Origin: Lachnospiraceae bacterium
GTDB taxonomy: Bacteria > Bacillota_A > Clostridia > Lachnospirales > Lachnospiraceae
Reading direction: 5' to 3'
Length of the DNA: 32,803 nucleotides
Assembly: GCA_016287765.1 (NCBI GenBank)
Contig: JAEEWS010000032.1
Location: forward strand, 1 to 32,803
Shown: piece by piece, positions 26,112 through 32,803 of the stretch
How positions within the stretch are numbered: the first letter of the stretch is position 1
How the letters are laid out: each line of letters starts with the position of its first letter
Translations under genes and position numbers: made by a program
The notes under the pieces: generated by a model
Databases searched by the model: none
What the model saw: the letters and a program-made list of their open reading frames with translations, nothing else
Told to the model about the DNA's origin: nothing

Positions 26112-26813
26112 TTATTTAGTGATCAGGTAAAGAACTGTCATCGCATTAAAGCGAAACTCTTTAACATTTTTAAATATTATCTTTACCCCGTCGTCTAAAA
26201 GAGGTTGATTCAACGAAAAGCACAGGATCTTCCCTTTTGAGAATGTGATCCTGTCTGCCTCTTCCAATACCCCCAGAGGGTCATCAAATTTTTCTATCCC
26301 GTTTATTATCGTGAGAGCAAAGCCCTCATCTTTAAGCATGGTATCATGAAAATCCGAAGCCACCAGAGATAAGCCCTCCGGCGGTGTGATACAGGCTATA
26401 TGATCCAGCCATCCAGTTCCGCTTTCATTTCCTATGGCATTGGTAACACAAACAAATTTTGATATGGGATCGAGTTCTTTAAGAAGCATGGCCAGATTCA
26501 TACTTAAAACCCCGCTGTTACAGCCGATCTCGCAAACCTTCGGTGTATCTGCGCTTCGGATCAGATGATCTGTCGCCATTACCGTCATTACAGTATATAT
26601 GTCTTCTATTTGCTGATATACGATTCCCTGATTTATCTCCGATGCTCTTTCTTCGATCTCTTCCAGGATCTTTATCAGGGGTTTTGTCTCATCACTCTCA
26701 TACAAAGGAACTCTGCTTTTATTTTCTATAGGCTTGGATATATCCAATATAACCTCACCATTAAGCTTATATACTTTTGCTTTATCATCAAACATTTCCT
26801 TGATCAGGTTCAT
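26112..26813 (-). CDS. SAM-dependent methyltransferase-like protein
   Basis: Cytoplasmic class I methyltransferase (233 aa). Motif I is KVCEIGCNSGVLSMNLA (about 104-120); post-motif strands are KFVCVTNAIG, LSLVASDF, FALTIINGIEKFDDP and KILCFSLNQPLL. The N-terminal 100 residues are unusual and open with a short strand pair (KVYKLNGEVILDISKP). The start shares one base with the stop of the upstream GT4 gene (TAATG), and GGGAGG sits 8 nt before it, so the pair is tightly coupled. It probably methylates a sugar of the glycan made by the neighbours, or its protein acceptor; this is inferred from position only. Confidence 0.8.
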   Translation of the reverse strand: MNLIKEMFDDKAKVYKLNGEVILDISKPIENKSRVPLYESDETKPLIKILEEIEERASEINQGIVYQQIEDIYTVMTVMATDHLIRSADTPKVCEIGCNSGVLSMNLAMLLKELDPISKFVCVTNAIGNESGTGWLDHIACITPPEGLSLVASDFHDTMLKDEGFALTIINGIEKFDDPLGVLEEADRITFSKGKILCFSLNQPLLDDGVKIIFKNVKEFRFNAMTVLYLITK

Positions 26814-28525
26814 TATATATCCTCCCTTAATTCCGATAATCGGGCATACAGATCGTCTACGATCTTTTTCATATCAAAATTCTTTTTTGCGTATTCTCTT
26901 GCTCTTTCTGACTTTTCTTTAAGATCAGGATCCAGTATCAACTTTAAAAGAATGCCGGCAAATCCATGTACATCTCCTATTTTGGCCGAACTTCCGCATC
27001 TTCCGCGATCTATGCAGTCTTCATAGGCATCAAATTCGCTGACTGCTATCGTGCATCCCGAAGCCAAGGCCTCTGTTATAACGTTAGGTGCTCCCTCCAA
27101 TATTGAGGTCAAAGCAAAGATTTTAGCCTTTTTATACTCTTCGATCAAACATTTCCGATCATTTATATTTCCCAGGAATATAACACGATCCTTTAAATGT
27201 GGATATGTCTCAAAATAATCATCAATATAAAGCTTAAAACTACCTTCTATCGGTCCTGCCAATCTCAAAGTCCAGTCCGGTATGGAATCCGCGATCATGG
27301 CAAAAGCCCTCATAAGAAAATCCGTTCTTTTGGTCTCAGCGCCTATCCTTGCCGAAGTAAGTATAACATTTTCCTTATCTTCAAAGCTGCAGTCAAAAGA
27401 ATTATCATGATAAAAATCGTAATAGCCATTATAAACCACATCGATCTTTCTATGCCATTTCTGCGTCAGATGATCCGCCATGGCAGTACATGAAGTGGTA
27501 ATGATATCTGTATTGTCTATAAACCACTTATATCCCGGTTCATACCACTTTATTCTATCCATCCAATATGAATTGGCATCCAGACCGCAATATATGAGGC
27601 CCTCCGGATTCATAATTTTATAGACTCTAGCCATATCTGCGCATATAGGGTATCCGCCTCTTAAGATCAACAGATCTATATCCTTGGCATGCTCTATCAG
27701 GTAATCCATAGCGACTTTTATGTCATAATGCTCAAAACAGGCATAATTCATACCTTCAACATACTGTCTGTTCGTATATCCCGAGAGATCGGTCGGAAAT
27801 CCCACCATTGTTGCTTCCATACCATGATCCTTATGCAAAAGATAAGGTATCAATCCGCAATCTTTTATAAGTTCCACGTTTTTCCAATATCTTAATTGGG
27901 GCATTATGGTGACTGTGGTTTTCAGAGCATTTTTTCTTTTTTTCCTTTTAGGTGCCGAATACAGCATTGTTTCTGCAATATTTTTTTCTTTATTTCGAAA
28001 AATACGCAGATCATTGTTCGGAAGAAACCTGCTTATAAGTAAAGGGATCTCCCACATATCACTTATGGTATGATGAATGGATATGCTGAGCTTCGTTTCC
28101 CCATCTTTAAAACTATTTCTGTTTTCTATTATATATTTTATCTCATCCTTATCAACTGTTTCTACATCCGAAAACTCCATATGATCATCGTCACTGAGTT
28201 CCGTCAGAAACTTTTTATTAGGCAAAAGTCTATAGGCCATCTGATACATATATCTGTTTTTTGAAGCAGCATCCGATAATCTGTCATAAACCCTACAGTA
28301 TTTATCTATATTCTCTTTAAGGTCCGTCAGGCAGTCATAATAAGTAGCTTTATTACCGTCTCTTTTTACCATTCCCATTGGATATCTGCTCATAGCTTCA
28401 GGTTCGGAATTTAATATATTGCAAACGCAAACTAGTATTTCCTCTATTGAGTTTTCCTTTACAAAGTCAGAGATCGTTTCGTAACTCTCAAATATGCTGT
28501 TGTATTTATCTTTTTGTTCTTCCAT
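26813..28525 (-). CDS. GT4-type glycosyltransferase with long N-terminal extension (paralogue B)
   Basis: Cytoplasmic GT-B transferase (570 aa), clearly homologous over its whole length to the gene at 24358-26073. Shared stretches include NALKT(A/T)VTIMP, ELIKDCGLIPYLL, LLILRGGYPIC and NPEGLIYCGLDANSYWMD. The helical N-terminal extension (about 1-150) is retained but more diverged. The GT4 site is LEGAPNVITEAL, with normal glutamate spacing. The start at 28525 has GGAGGGG 4-5 nt upstream; a longer frame to 28558 would begin inside the promoter. It is the first gene of the long minus-strand cluster. It and paralogue A look like a tandem duplication with changed specificity. Confidence 0.88.
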   Translation of the reverse strand: MEEQKDKYNSIFESYETISDFVKENSIEEILVCVCNILNSEPEAMSRYPMGMVKRDGNKATYYDCLTDLKENIDKYCRVYDRLSDAASKNRYMYQMAYRLLPNKKFLTELSDDDHMEFSDVETVDKDEIKYIIENRNSFKDGETKLSISIHHTISDMWEIPLLISRFLPNNDLRIFRNKEKNIAETMLYSAPKRKKRKNALKTTVTIMPQLRYWKNVELIKDCGLIPYLLHKDHGMEATMVGFPTDLSGYTNRQYVEGMNYACFEHYDIKVAMDYLIEHAKDIDLLILRGGYPICADMARVYKIMNPEGLIYCGLDANSYWMDRIKWYEPGYKWFIDNTDIITTSCTAMADHLTQKWHRKIDVVYNGYYDFYHDNSFDCSFEDKENVILTSARIGAETKRTDFLMRAFAMIADSIPDWTLRLAGPIEGSFKLYIDDYFETYPHLKDRVIFLGNINDRKCLIEEYKKAKIFALTSILEGAPNVITEALASGCTIAVSEFDAYEDCIDRGRCGSSAKIGDVHGFAGILLKLILDPDLKEKSERAREYAKKNFDMKKIVDDLYARLSELREDI

Positions 28526-28548
28526 TTTACCCCTCCAAAGTACAATAC

Positions 28549-28557
28549 AGTATATCA
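28549..28557 (-). promoter_or_regulatory. Extended -10 promoter of the glycosyltransferase cluster
   Basis: Minus-strand TGATATACT (TGn plus TATACT) lies about 25 bp before the GT4 start. A -35 box is weak (TATGGA at 17-bp spacing). Confidence 0.45.
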
Positions 28558-28585
28558 TATTTATCGGTTATTCCATAAAAAAACC

Positions 28586-28638
28586 AAAGGGGACGTTTCT
28601 CAAATGGCTTTTTTAGCCATTTGAGAAACGTCCCCTTT
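28586..28638. terminator. Perfect 24-bp palindrome acting as a bidirectional terminator
   Basis: Arms 28586-28609 and 28615-28638 are exact complements around a T5 loop. Each arm carries GGGGACGTTTCT. T tracts follow on both strands (28641-28657 on plus; complement of 28578-28583 on minus). It ends the LytTR-LiaF-like operon. The perfect long stem with a GGGGAC motif resembles REP-like palindromes spread by RAYT transposases, so it may be a mobile repeat used as a terminator. Confidence 0.85.
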
Positions 28639-28654
28639 AGTTTTTTTGTTTTTT

Positions 28655-29407
28655 TTATACGTGATATACTACGACCTCGCCGAAATTCGCTTCCAGCTTC
28701 AAGTGCACGGTGTGCTCTCCGTCCCAGTCGACGTTACCTTTTTCCCTGACGCTGCCGAAGGCTGCGGATTTATCCACATCGCACTTCCACGCCTTGGGAA
28801 CGTAGATCTCGATACTGCCGAAATTCCCTTCCGCATTGATAAAAGCGTCTGTTCCTGTCATCTTTACCTTATCGTAGTAGGCTTTGATCGAACCGAAATT
28901 ACATTCCAGATTGGAAGATCTGAAATCCTCCGTATCGAAATACTTAACCGCAGAACTGAATGATACTTCCACGTTGGTTCCGTTGCTTTCTATTACCTTC
29001 AGTTCTCCATCATTGTCATCATCCCTGTCGGAACAATATTCAAAATGGAAGCCGTGTCCGTCGGAATTTTTAAGTACATGCCATTTTTTTGGTATAAGCG
29101 ACTCAATTCCTATAAAGAGAAGGCCTGCGGGAACAAATATTGCCCAGGCGGGGATGAAAGGTATGCCGAATTTACCGTTATAAATGAACAGAAGGAAAGC
29201 AATGCTCAGTATGATCATAAAAAGCTGTTTTTCCATTATCGCATTGACCAAGAAAATGATCAGTATAACCGTCCACACGATCTCCCAGACTCCCAGGCTG
29301 CCGAAAACATTGCTCATAAAACCGGGATTCATTCCCTTCATTATGAGAAGGGCCGCAACCACGATCAAAATGATACCAAACACGATTTTTTTGTAATTCT
29401 TGCCCAT
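28655..29407 (-). CDS. LiaF-like membrane protein
   Basis: Membrane protein of 250 aa. Four hydrophobic helices (about 8-24, 37-55, 61-76, 84-103) are followed by a soluble beta-strand domain (about 135-250) with repeating NFGSI / FGSV / NFGEV units (LECNFGSIKAYY, AEGNFGSIEIYV, AAFGSVREKG). This is the layout of LiaF and related cell-wall-active antibiotic response proteins, where the domain modulates signalling at the membrane. It is encoded 12 nt after a LytTR regulator, forming a two-gene operon common in Lachnospiraceae. It probably controls or reports on that regulator in response to envelope stress. This is inferred. Confidence 0.83.
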   Translation of the reverse strand: MGKNYKKIVFGIILIVVAALLIMKGMNPGFMSNVFGSLGVWEIVWTVILIIFLVNAIMEKQLFMIILSIAFLLFIYNGKFGIPFIPAWAIFVPAGLLFIGIESLIPKKWHVLKNSDGHGFHFEYCSDRDDDNDGELKVIESNGTNVEVSFSSAVKYFDTEDFRSSNLECNFGSIKAYYDKVKMTGTDAFINAEGNFGSIEIYVPKAWKCDVDKSAAFGSVREKGNVDWDGEHTVHLKLEANFGEVVVYHV

Positions 29408-29419
29408 TTCATTTCTCCT

Positions 29420-29869
29420 TTACTTAATCTGATTTAATCTGTCATGCAGATCTTTGTAATACATTCTTGAAACATAAACCTGTTTAATCGAATTGTGGAA
29501 TTGCACGAAACAGCCGGACAGATTCCTTGTGATCGAGAATATCTTTTCCACATTTACTATTGCGGATTTTGAGACCCTCATGAAGGTCTGGGGATACATC
29601 TCTTCGATCTCATAAAGCTTAAGCTTTGTTGCATACACATTGTCGACGGTGTGTACTTTGACATTCTTTTCTTCTGTCTCGAAAAAGATCACCTTGTTGA
29701 CCGGCATAAAATACTCGGTTTCATCTTTAAACAGAGCAAGCTGCTGGCTGACACCCGTGGTTTTTCCAAAGGCTTTCTGTAATGCCACTACCTCATCGGT
29801 AAGCTCTCTGCATCTGATGACTACCTCGGGCTCTGTGCTGTTTTCGTCCAATTCGATCCGAAACTTCAT
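29420..29869 (-). CDS. LytTR-family DNA-binding transcriptional regulator
   Basis: Small regulator (149 aa) without a receiver domain. Residues about 1-45 are a short helical leader; the LytTR DNA-binding domain spans about 48-148, with FFETEEKNVKVHTVDNVY, KLYEIEEMYPQTFMRVSKSAIVNVEKI and a C-terminal VSRMYYKDLHDRL. Such stand-alone LytTR proteins are usually paired with a membrane partner, here the LiaF-like protein. Two CCAAG-containing direct repeats offset by 21 bp in its upstream region fit LytTR half-sites, suggesting autoregulation. GAGACAGAAA precedes the ATG. Confidence 0.9.
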   Translation of the reverse strand: MKFRIELDENSTEPEVVIRCRELTDEVVALQKAFGKTTGVSQQLALFKDETEYFMPVNKVIFFETEEKNVKVHTVDNVYATKLKLYEIEEMYPQTFMRVSKSAIVNVEKIFSITRNLSGCFVQFHNSIKQVYVSRMYYKDLHDRLNQIK

Positions 29870-29909
29870 TTTCTGTCTCTTTCGTGCCTTGTTTATTGTT
29901 CATGTCTGC

Positions 29910-29918
29910 ATTATAGCA
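29910..29918 (-). promoter_or_regulatory. Extended -10 promoter of the LytTR gene
   Basis: Minus-strand TGCTATAAT lies about 40 bp before the start codon. A -35 box is poor, as expected for an activator-dependent promoter. Confidence 0.6.
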
Positions 29919-29943
29919 AAAGAAAAAAATATGAAAAGGCTTT

Positions 29944-29973
29944 TTAACCAAGAGGGATTTTTTCGTTACCAAG
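29944..29973. promoter_or_regulatory. Direct repeats likely bound by the LytTR regulator
   Basis: TTAACCAAG (29944-29952) and TTACCAAG (29966-29973) repeat CCAAG with a 21-bp offset, two helical turns, as LytTR half-sites do. They lie about 30-60 bp upstream of the -10 element. Confidence 0.5.
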
Positions 29974-29982
29974 TGGTAAATA

Positions 29983-30681
29983 TCATCCATTTACCGTAGT
30001 GATCACATTTAACACTGTGACGGTTTTGTCCTCTACCGTAAAACTAACTTCATAGTTTTTAAATCTCATCACGTATATCCTGTTGTTTTCATTCTGATAT
30101 TGAGGTCTTGGGTCCTGAGCCAAGAGCTGCTCCAACACCCTCTTGTCTTCTTCGGATAACAGTAAAGCAGCTTTTTTCATAAAGCTTACTTCAAGGGCTC
30201 CTTCTTTATCTGCCAGAGCAAAACCGTCGGATGCATCGGGAATAGAATCAACATAGGGCAGATAGGGCTTTATATCGTAGATCGGAGTGTTATCCGTCAT
30301 GTCTGTACCGGACACGATTATCACATTGCCTTTATCTGCTGTTTTTTCCACTCCTTCAAGCTTTACCACCGTAAGACCTATGGGATTGGGTCTGTATGGA
30401 GAACGGCTGGCAAAAACCCCCACACGGGTGTTTCCCCCAAGCCTCGGAGGCCTCACTGTCGGTTCCCAGCCTTCTTTCTTCCTGTTCTCGGAAAAGCCCC
30501 AGATAAGCCACAGATGAGTGTATCTGTCAAGTTCTCTAAGGGCATTGTTATCCCTGTATTCAGGCTCAAAAACTATTCTGCCCTTAAGATCCGGAGCAAG
30601 GCCGCTCTGCCTCGGAACTCCAAACTTTTCCGGAAGATCCGTTTTAATATATGCTATTGGTTTTAATAAAAGTTCATCCAT
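29983..30681 (-). CDS. trmO: tRNA (N6-threonylcarbamoyl-A37) methyltransferase TrmO
   Basis: Cytoplasmic SAM-dependent enzyme (232 aa) that turns t6A37 into m6t6A37 in tRNA(Thr). The N-terminal beta-barrel has the family signatures PIAYIKTDLPEKFGVPRQSG, HLWLIWGF, RVGVFASRSPYRPNPIGL and YDIKPYLPYVDS; the C-terminal domain ends with a FTVEDKTVTVLNV strand. Length matches the long TrmO form. It begins 1 nt after the esterase stop, so the two are co-transcribed. A weak hairpin GGTAAAT/ATTTACC overlaps its stop codon. Confidence 0.93.
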   Translation of the reverse strand: MDELLLKPIAYIKTDLPEKFGVPRQSGLAPDLKGRIVFEPEYRDNNALRELDRYTHLWLIWGFSENRKKEGWEPTVRPPRLGGNTRVGVFASRSPYRPNPIGLTVVKLEGVEKTADKGNVIIVSGTDMTDNTPIYDIKPYLPYVDSIPDASDGFALADKEGALEVSFMKKAALLLSEEDKRVLEQLLAQDPRPQYQNENNRIYVMRFKNYEVSFTVEDKTVTVLNVITTVNG

Positions 30682-30682
30682 A

Positions 30683-31699
30683 TCAGATAATTTTTTTAAT
30701 AAAGTCCGTTAATTGAGCAGCGATCCTTTTTTGAGCTGCTTCTCCCGGATGCCAGTCCGCACCGTATTTTTCACCGTTTCCGATCAAAGCCTGTCTGATG
30801 AAATAAATATTTGGGTCTGTTTTATTTATTTCCTTAACCCGTTTTTCCAGCTCCGGACATAGTTCATCATTCATGACTCCCAGACTGCAGATGATCTTGG
30901 CATTGGGTCTTTTTTCACGAATAAACTTAAGAAATTTTACATATTCATTTCCGAAAGCCTCTACTCTTTCCTTAATTCCTCTGGTGTAGCTGGCATCGTT
31001 GGTTCCCAGGTTCAAGACCACCAATTGAGGCGTAAAGGAATTAAAATCATAATCCTGAGGCTCTTTATAACCTTCAAAAGCATACCCGCCATAATCAGCC
31101 CATCTGTAAATATCAGGCATTAAAGGCACGGTAATGTCCGGCTCATCTCTTTCGGGCGGTATCCATTGGGTAAGAAGACCGTTTCCGCTCCATGAAACCA
31201 GCTGAAAATCTGCATCCAAAGCCTCCGCCGTCATTATAGCATAGGCTTTCGCGGGGTTTTCCGTTTCCGTGCAAAAAGTTTCGTTTTCACTTTCCGCCTC
31301 CACTCCGTATCCGCAAGTAATGGAATTACCAATAAACTCGATCTTAAGATTTTTTTCTTTAGTCGGAGTAATTGTACCGTCACTTGTAAGGTCCACTATG
31401 CCCACTTTACCGAAGTTATTCTCGGAAAAACGCATGAGCCGTACCGTGACCTTTTCTTTTCTCTCAGAACCATACACAAGATAAGTACCCTGTGGCTTAT
31501 CAAGCTTTATCTTACCCTTGTATTCACCGTTTATAAAAACACCGACAAATCCGATCAGCGCAGGCTCATCCGCTTTGTCTGTTATGATCTTTGCAGAAAC
31601 CGACGATCCGTTTAATTCAAACTCTATATAGCTGCCTGAAAAAGAAAGATAAAGAATACCATCCTTTTCCACATGACGACCGCATACCTTGTAATCCAT
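30683..31699 (-). CDS. CE2-like SGNH carbohydrate esterase, no signal peptide
   Basis: Predicted deacetylase of acetylated sugars (338 aa). Residues about 1-112 form a jelly-roll-like beta domain; from 117 on an SGNH hydrolase follows: block I EFIGNSIT with nucleophile Ser126, block II WSGNG (170-174), block III LGTND with Asn234, and block V DWHPG (Asp315, His317). The two-domain layout is that of carbohydrate esterase family 2. No signal peptide is present, so it should act inside the cell on imported acetylated oligosaccharides such as xylo- or manno-oligosaccharides. AAGGAAGG lies 7 nt before the ATG. It heads an operon with trmO. Confidence 0.9.
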   Translation of the reverse strand: MDYKVCGRHVEKDGILYLSFSGSYIEFELNGSSVSAKIITDKADEPALIGFVGVFINGEYKGKIKLDKPQGTYLVYGSERKEKVTVRLMRFSENNFGKVGIVDLTSDGTITPTKEKNLKIEFIGNSITCGYGVEAESENETFCTETENPAKAYAIMTAEALDADFQLVSWSGNGLLTQWIPPERDEPDITVPLMPDIYRWADYGGYAFEGYKEPQDYDFNSFTPQLVVLNLGTNDASYTRGIKERVEAFGNEYVKFLKFIREKRPNAKIICSLGVMNDELCPELEKRVKEINKTDPNIYFIRQALIGNGEKYGADWHPGEAAQKRIAAQLTDFIKKII

Positions 31700-31772
31700 A
31701 ACTTTTCCTTCCTTTATCTATAATATTGGTGATCTAAAGATCATTCTATCATTTAAAACTAAGCAGAGCAAT

Positions 31773-31794
31773 AAAAAAGGCCGCTCACGCGACC
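31773..31794 (-). terminator. Terminator of the rRNA-tRNA operon
   Basis: On the minus strand GGTCGC/GCGGCC with loop GTGA (31794-31779) is followed by TTTTTTAT. It lies about 45 bp after tRNA-Phe. A T7 run directly behind tRNA-Phe (31831-31838) may assist. Confidence 0.75.
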
Positions 31795-31840
31795 ATAAAA
31801 TCATTTTCGTATATTATTTATCCCTTAAAACAAAAAAAGA

Positions 31841-31913
<73 letters not shown>

Positions 31914-31919
31914 AAGAAA

Positions 31920-31993
31920 TTGCGGGAGTAGGATTTGAACCTACGACCTTTGGGTTATGAGCCCAACGAGCTTCCAGACTGCTCCACCCCGCG
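31920..31993 (-). tRNA. Initiator tRNA-fMet (CAT)
   Basis: Anticodon loop CTCATAA flanked by the three G-C pairs (GGG/CCC) of initiators, and an unpaired C1-A72 at the acceptor end (5' CGCGGGG, 3' TCCCGCA). CCA not encoded. Confidence 0.96.
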
Positions 31994-32013
31994 ATATTAA
32001 TAAAGAAGCAAAA

Positions 32014-32095
32014 TGGATGGGGAAGGATTCGGACCTTCGAAAGCGTTGCTAACAGATTTACAGTCTGCCCCCTTTGGCCACTCGGGAACCCATCC
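32014..32095 (-). tRNA. tRNA-Tyr (GTA)
   Basis: Class II tRNA with long variable arm, 82 nt. Acceptor GGATGGG/CCCATCC, anticodon loop CTGTAAA. CCA not encoded. Confidence 0.96.
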
Positions 32096-32099
32096 AAAA

Positions 32100-32171
32100 A
32101 GCCGATGAGCGGATTCGAACCGTTAACCTGCTGATTACAAATCAGCTGCTCTACCGTTGAGCCACATCGGC
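32100..32171 (-). tRNA. tRNA-Thr (TGT)
   Basis: Acceptor GCCGATG/CATCGGC, anticodon loop TTTGTAA, discriminator U. CCA not encoded. Confidence 0.95.
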
Positions 32172-32227
32172 ATGAATTAAAACGACTTTTGAATTGTACA
32201 GGAAATCTTCTTAAATGTCAAGAAGAA

Positions 32228-32302
32228 AATGGGACCTATAGGGCTCGAACCTATGACCCTCTGCTTGTAAGGCAGATGCTCTCCCAGCTGAGCTAAGATC
32301 CC
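32228..32302 (-). tRNA. tRNA-Val (TAC)
   Basis: Acceptor GGGATCT/AGGTCCC, anticodon loop CTTACAA, discriminator A. CCA not encoded. Confidence 0.96.
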
Positions 32303-32324
32303 GAGCAAATATAAAAAAGAAAAA

Positions 32325-32398
32325 CGACCCGGACGAGACTCGAACTCGTGACCTCCGCCGTGACAGGGCGGCGCTCTAACCAACTGAGCCACCGGGCC
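32325..32398 (-). tRNA. tRNA-Asp (GTC)
   Basis: Acceptor GGCCCGG/CCGGGTC, anticodon loop CTGTCAC, discriminator G. First tRNA after 23S rRNA; CCA not encoded. Confidence 0.96.
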
Positions 32399-32469
32399 TT
32401 GGGTTTCACAAACAAAAGTTAATACCCTGACAACTACACATTTAAATCCAATCTTTTAAGAACCACTTT

Positions 32470-32803
<334 letters not shown>

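Noticed and set aside
31700..31840. 5S rRNA hidden downstream of the tRNA cluster
   Set aside because: The stretch is AT-rich with only a terminator; no 5S-like conserved segments seen.
32177..32392. Minus-strand open frame across tRNA-Val and Asp
   Set aside because: Same reason: tRNA sequence read as protein.

Overview
This window looks like chromosomal DNA of a Lachnospiraceae bacterium of the Butyrivibrio/Pseudobutyrivibrio/Roseburia kind. This is an inference. It rests on the Bacillus/Clostridium-type gene order rsmI-trmN6-ricT-holB-yaaR, lipoprotein signals on secreted glycosidases, Gram-positive ribosome binding sites, moderate GC with AT-rich spacers, and the rRNA sequence. Almost every gene is on the minus strand; the one clear protein gene on the plus strand is an MFS transporter. 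I see no prophage, CRISPR array, toxin-antitoxin pair or intact transposase.

Layout, in plus coordinates. (1) 1-7760 is a polysaccharide-use operon read right to left: GH53 endo-galactanase lipoprotein, GH13 alpha-amylase lipoprotein, a MalE-like binding lipoprotein with two C-terminal SusE/SusF-like modules, MalF, and MalG (cut by the window edge). A LacI-type operator dyad lies at its head. Hairpins bracket the binding-protein gene, an arrangement that could raise its expression over the permeases. (2) 7780-9960 holds a zinc-ribbon small protein and a 613-aa protein I do not recognise, with a good promoter and a cluster of TGCAC/GTGCA half-sites upstream. (3) 10041-15204 is a housekeeping block: rsmI, trmN6-like, ricT, holB, yaaR and a guanylate-kinase-like gene. 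A 486-bp spacer inside it carries a possible small RNA on the plus strand and a very palindromic element. (4) 15225-17012 has the MFS transporter and a tRNA-Lys gene. (5) 17076-28557 is a long minus-strand run: two paralogous GT4 glycosyltransferases, a methyltransferase, a GT2-methyltransferase fusion, trmB, a GT2-TPR protein, an M14 peptidase lipoprotein, surE and a D,D-carboxypeptidase. The glycosyltransferases probably build a surface or protein-linked glycan; the product cannot be read from the sequence. (6) 28586-31720 has a perfect 24-bp palindrome, a LiaF-like membrane protein with a LytTR regulator, trmO and a CE2-like esterase. (7) 31773-32803 is the end of an rRNA operon: the 3' part of 23S rRNA followed directly by tRNA-Asp, Val, Thr, Tyr, fMet and Phe, with no 5S gene.

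The secreted GH53 and GH13 enzymes would cut galactan and starch outside the cell, and the ABC importer would take up the products. No ATPase gene is in view, so a shared MsmX-like ATPase is likely. The most unusual items are the binding protein with SusE/SusF-like modules, the palindromic element at 11120-11409, the duplicated GT4/methyltransferase module, the operator cluster upstream of the unknown 613-aa protein, and the rRNA operon end lacking 5S.
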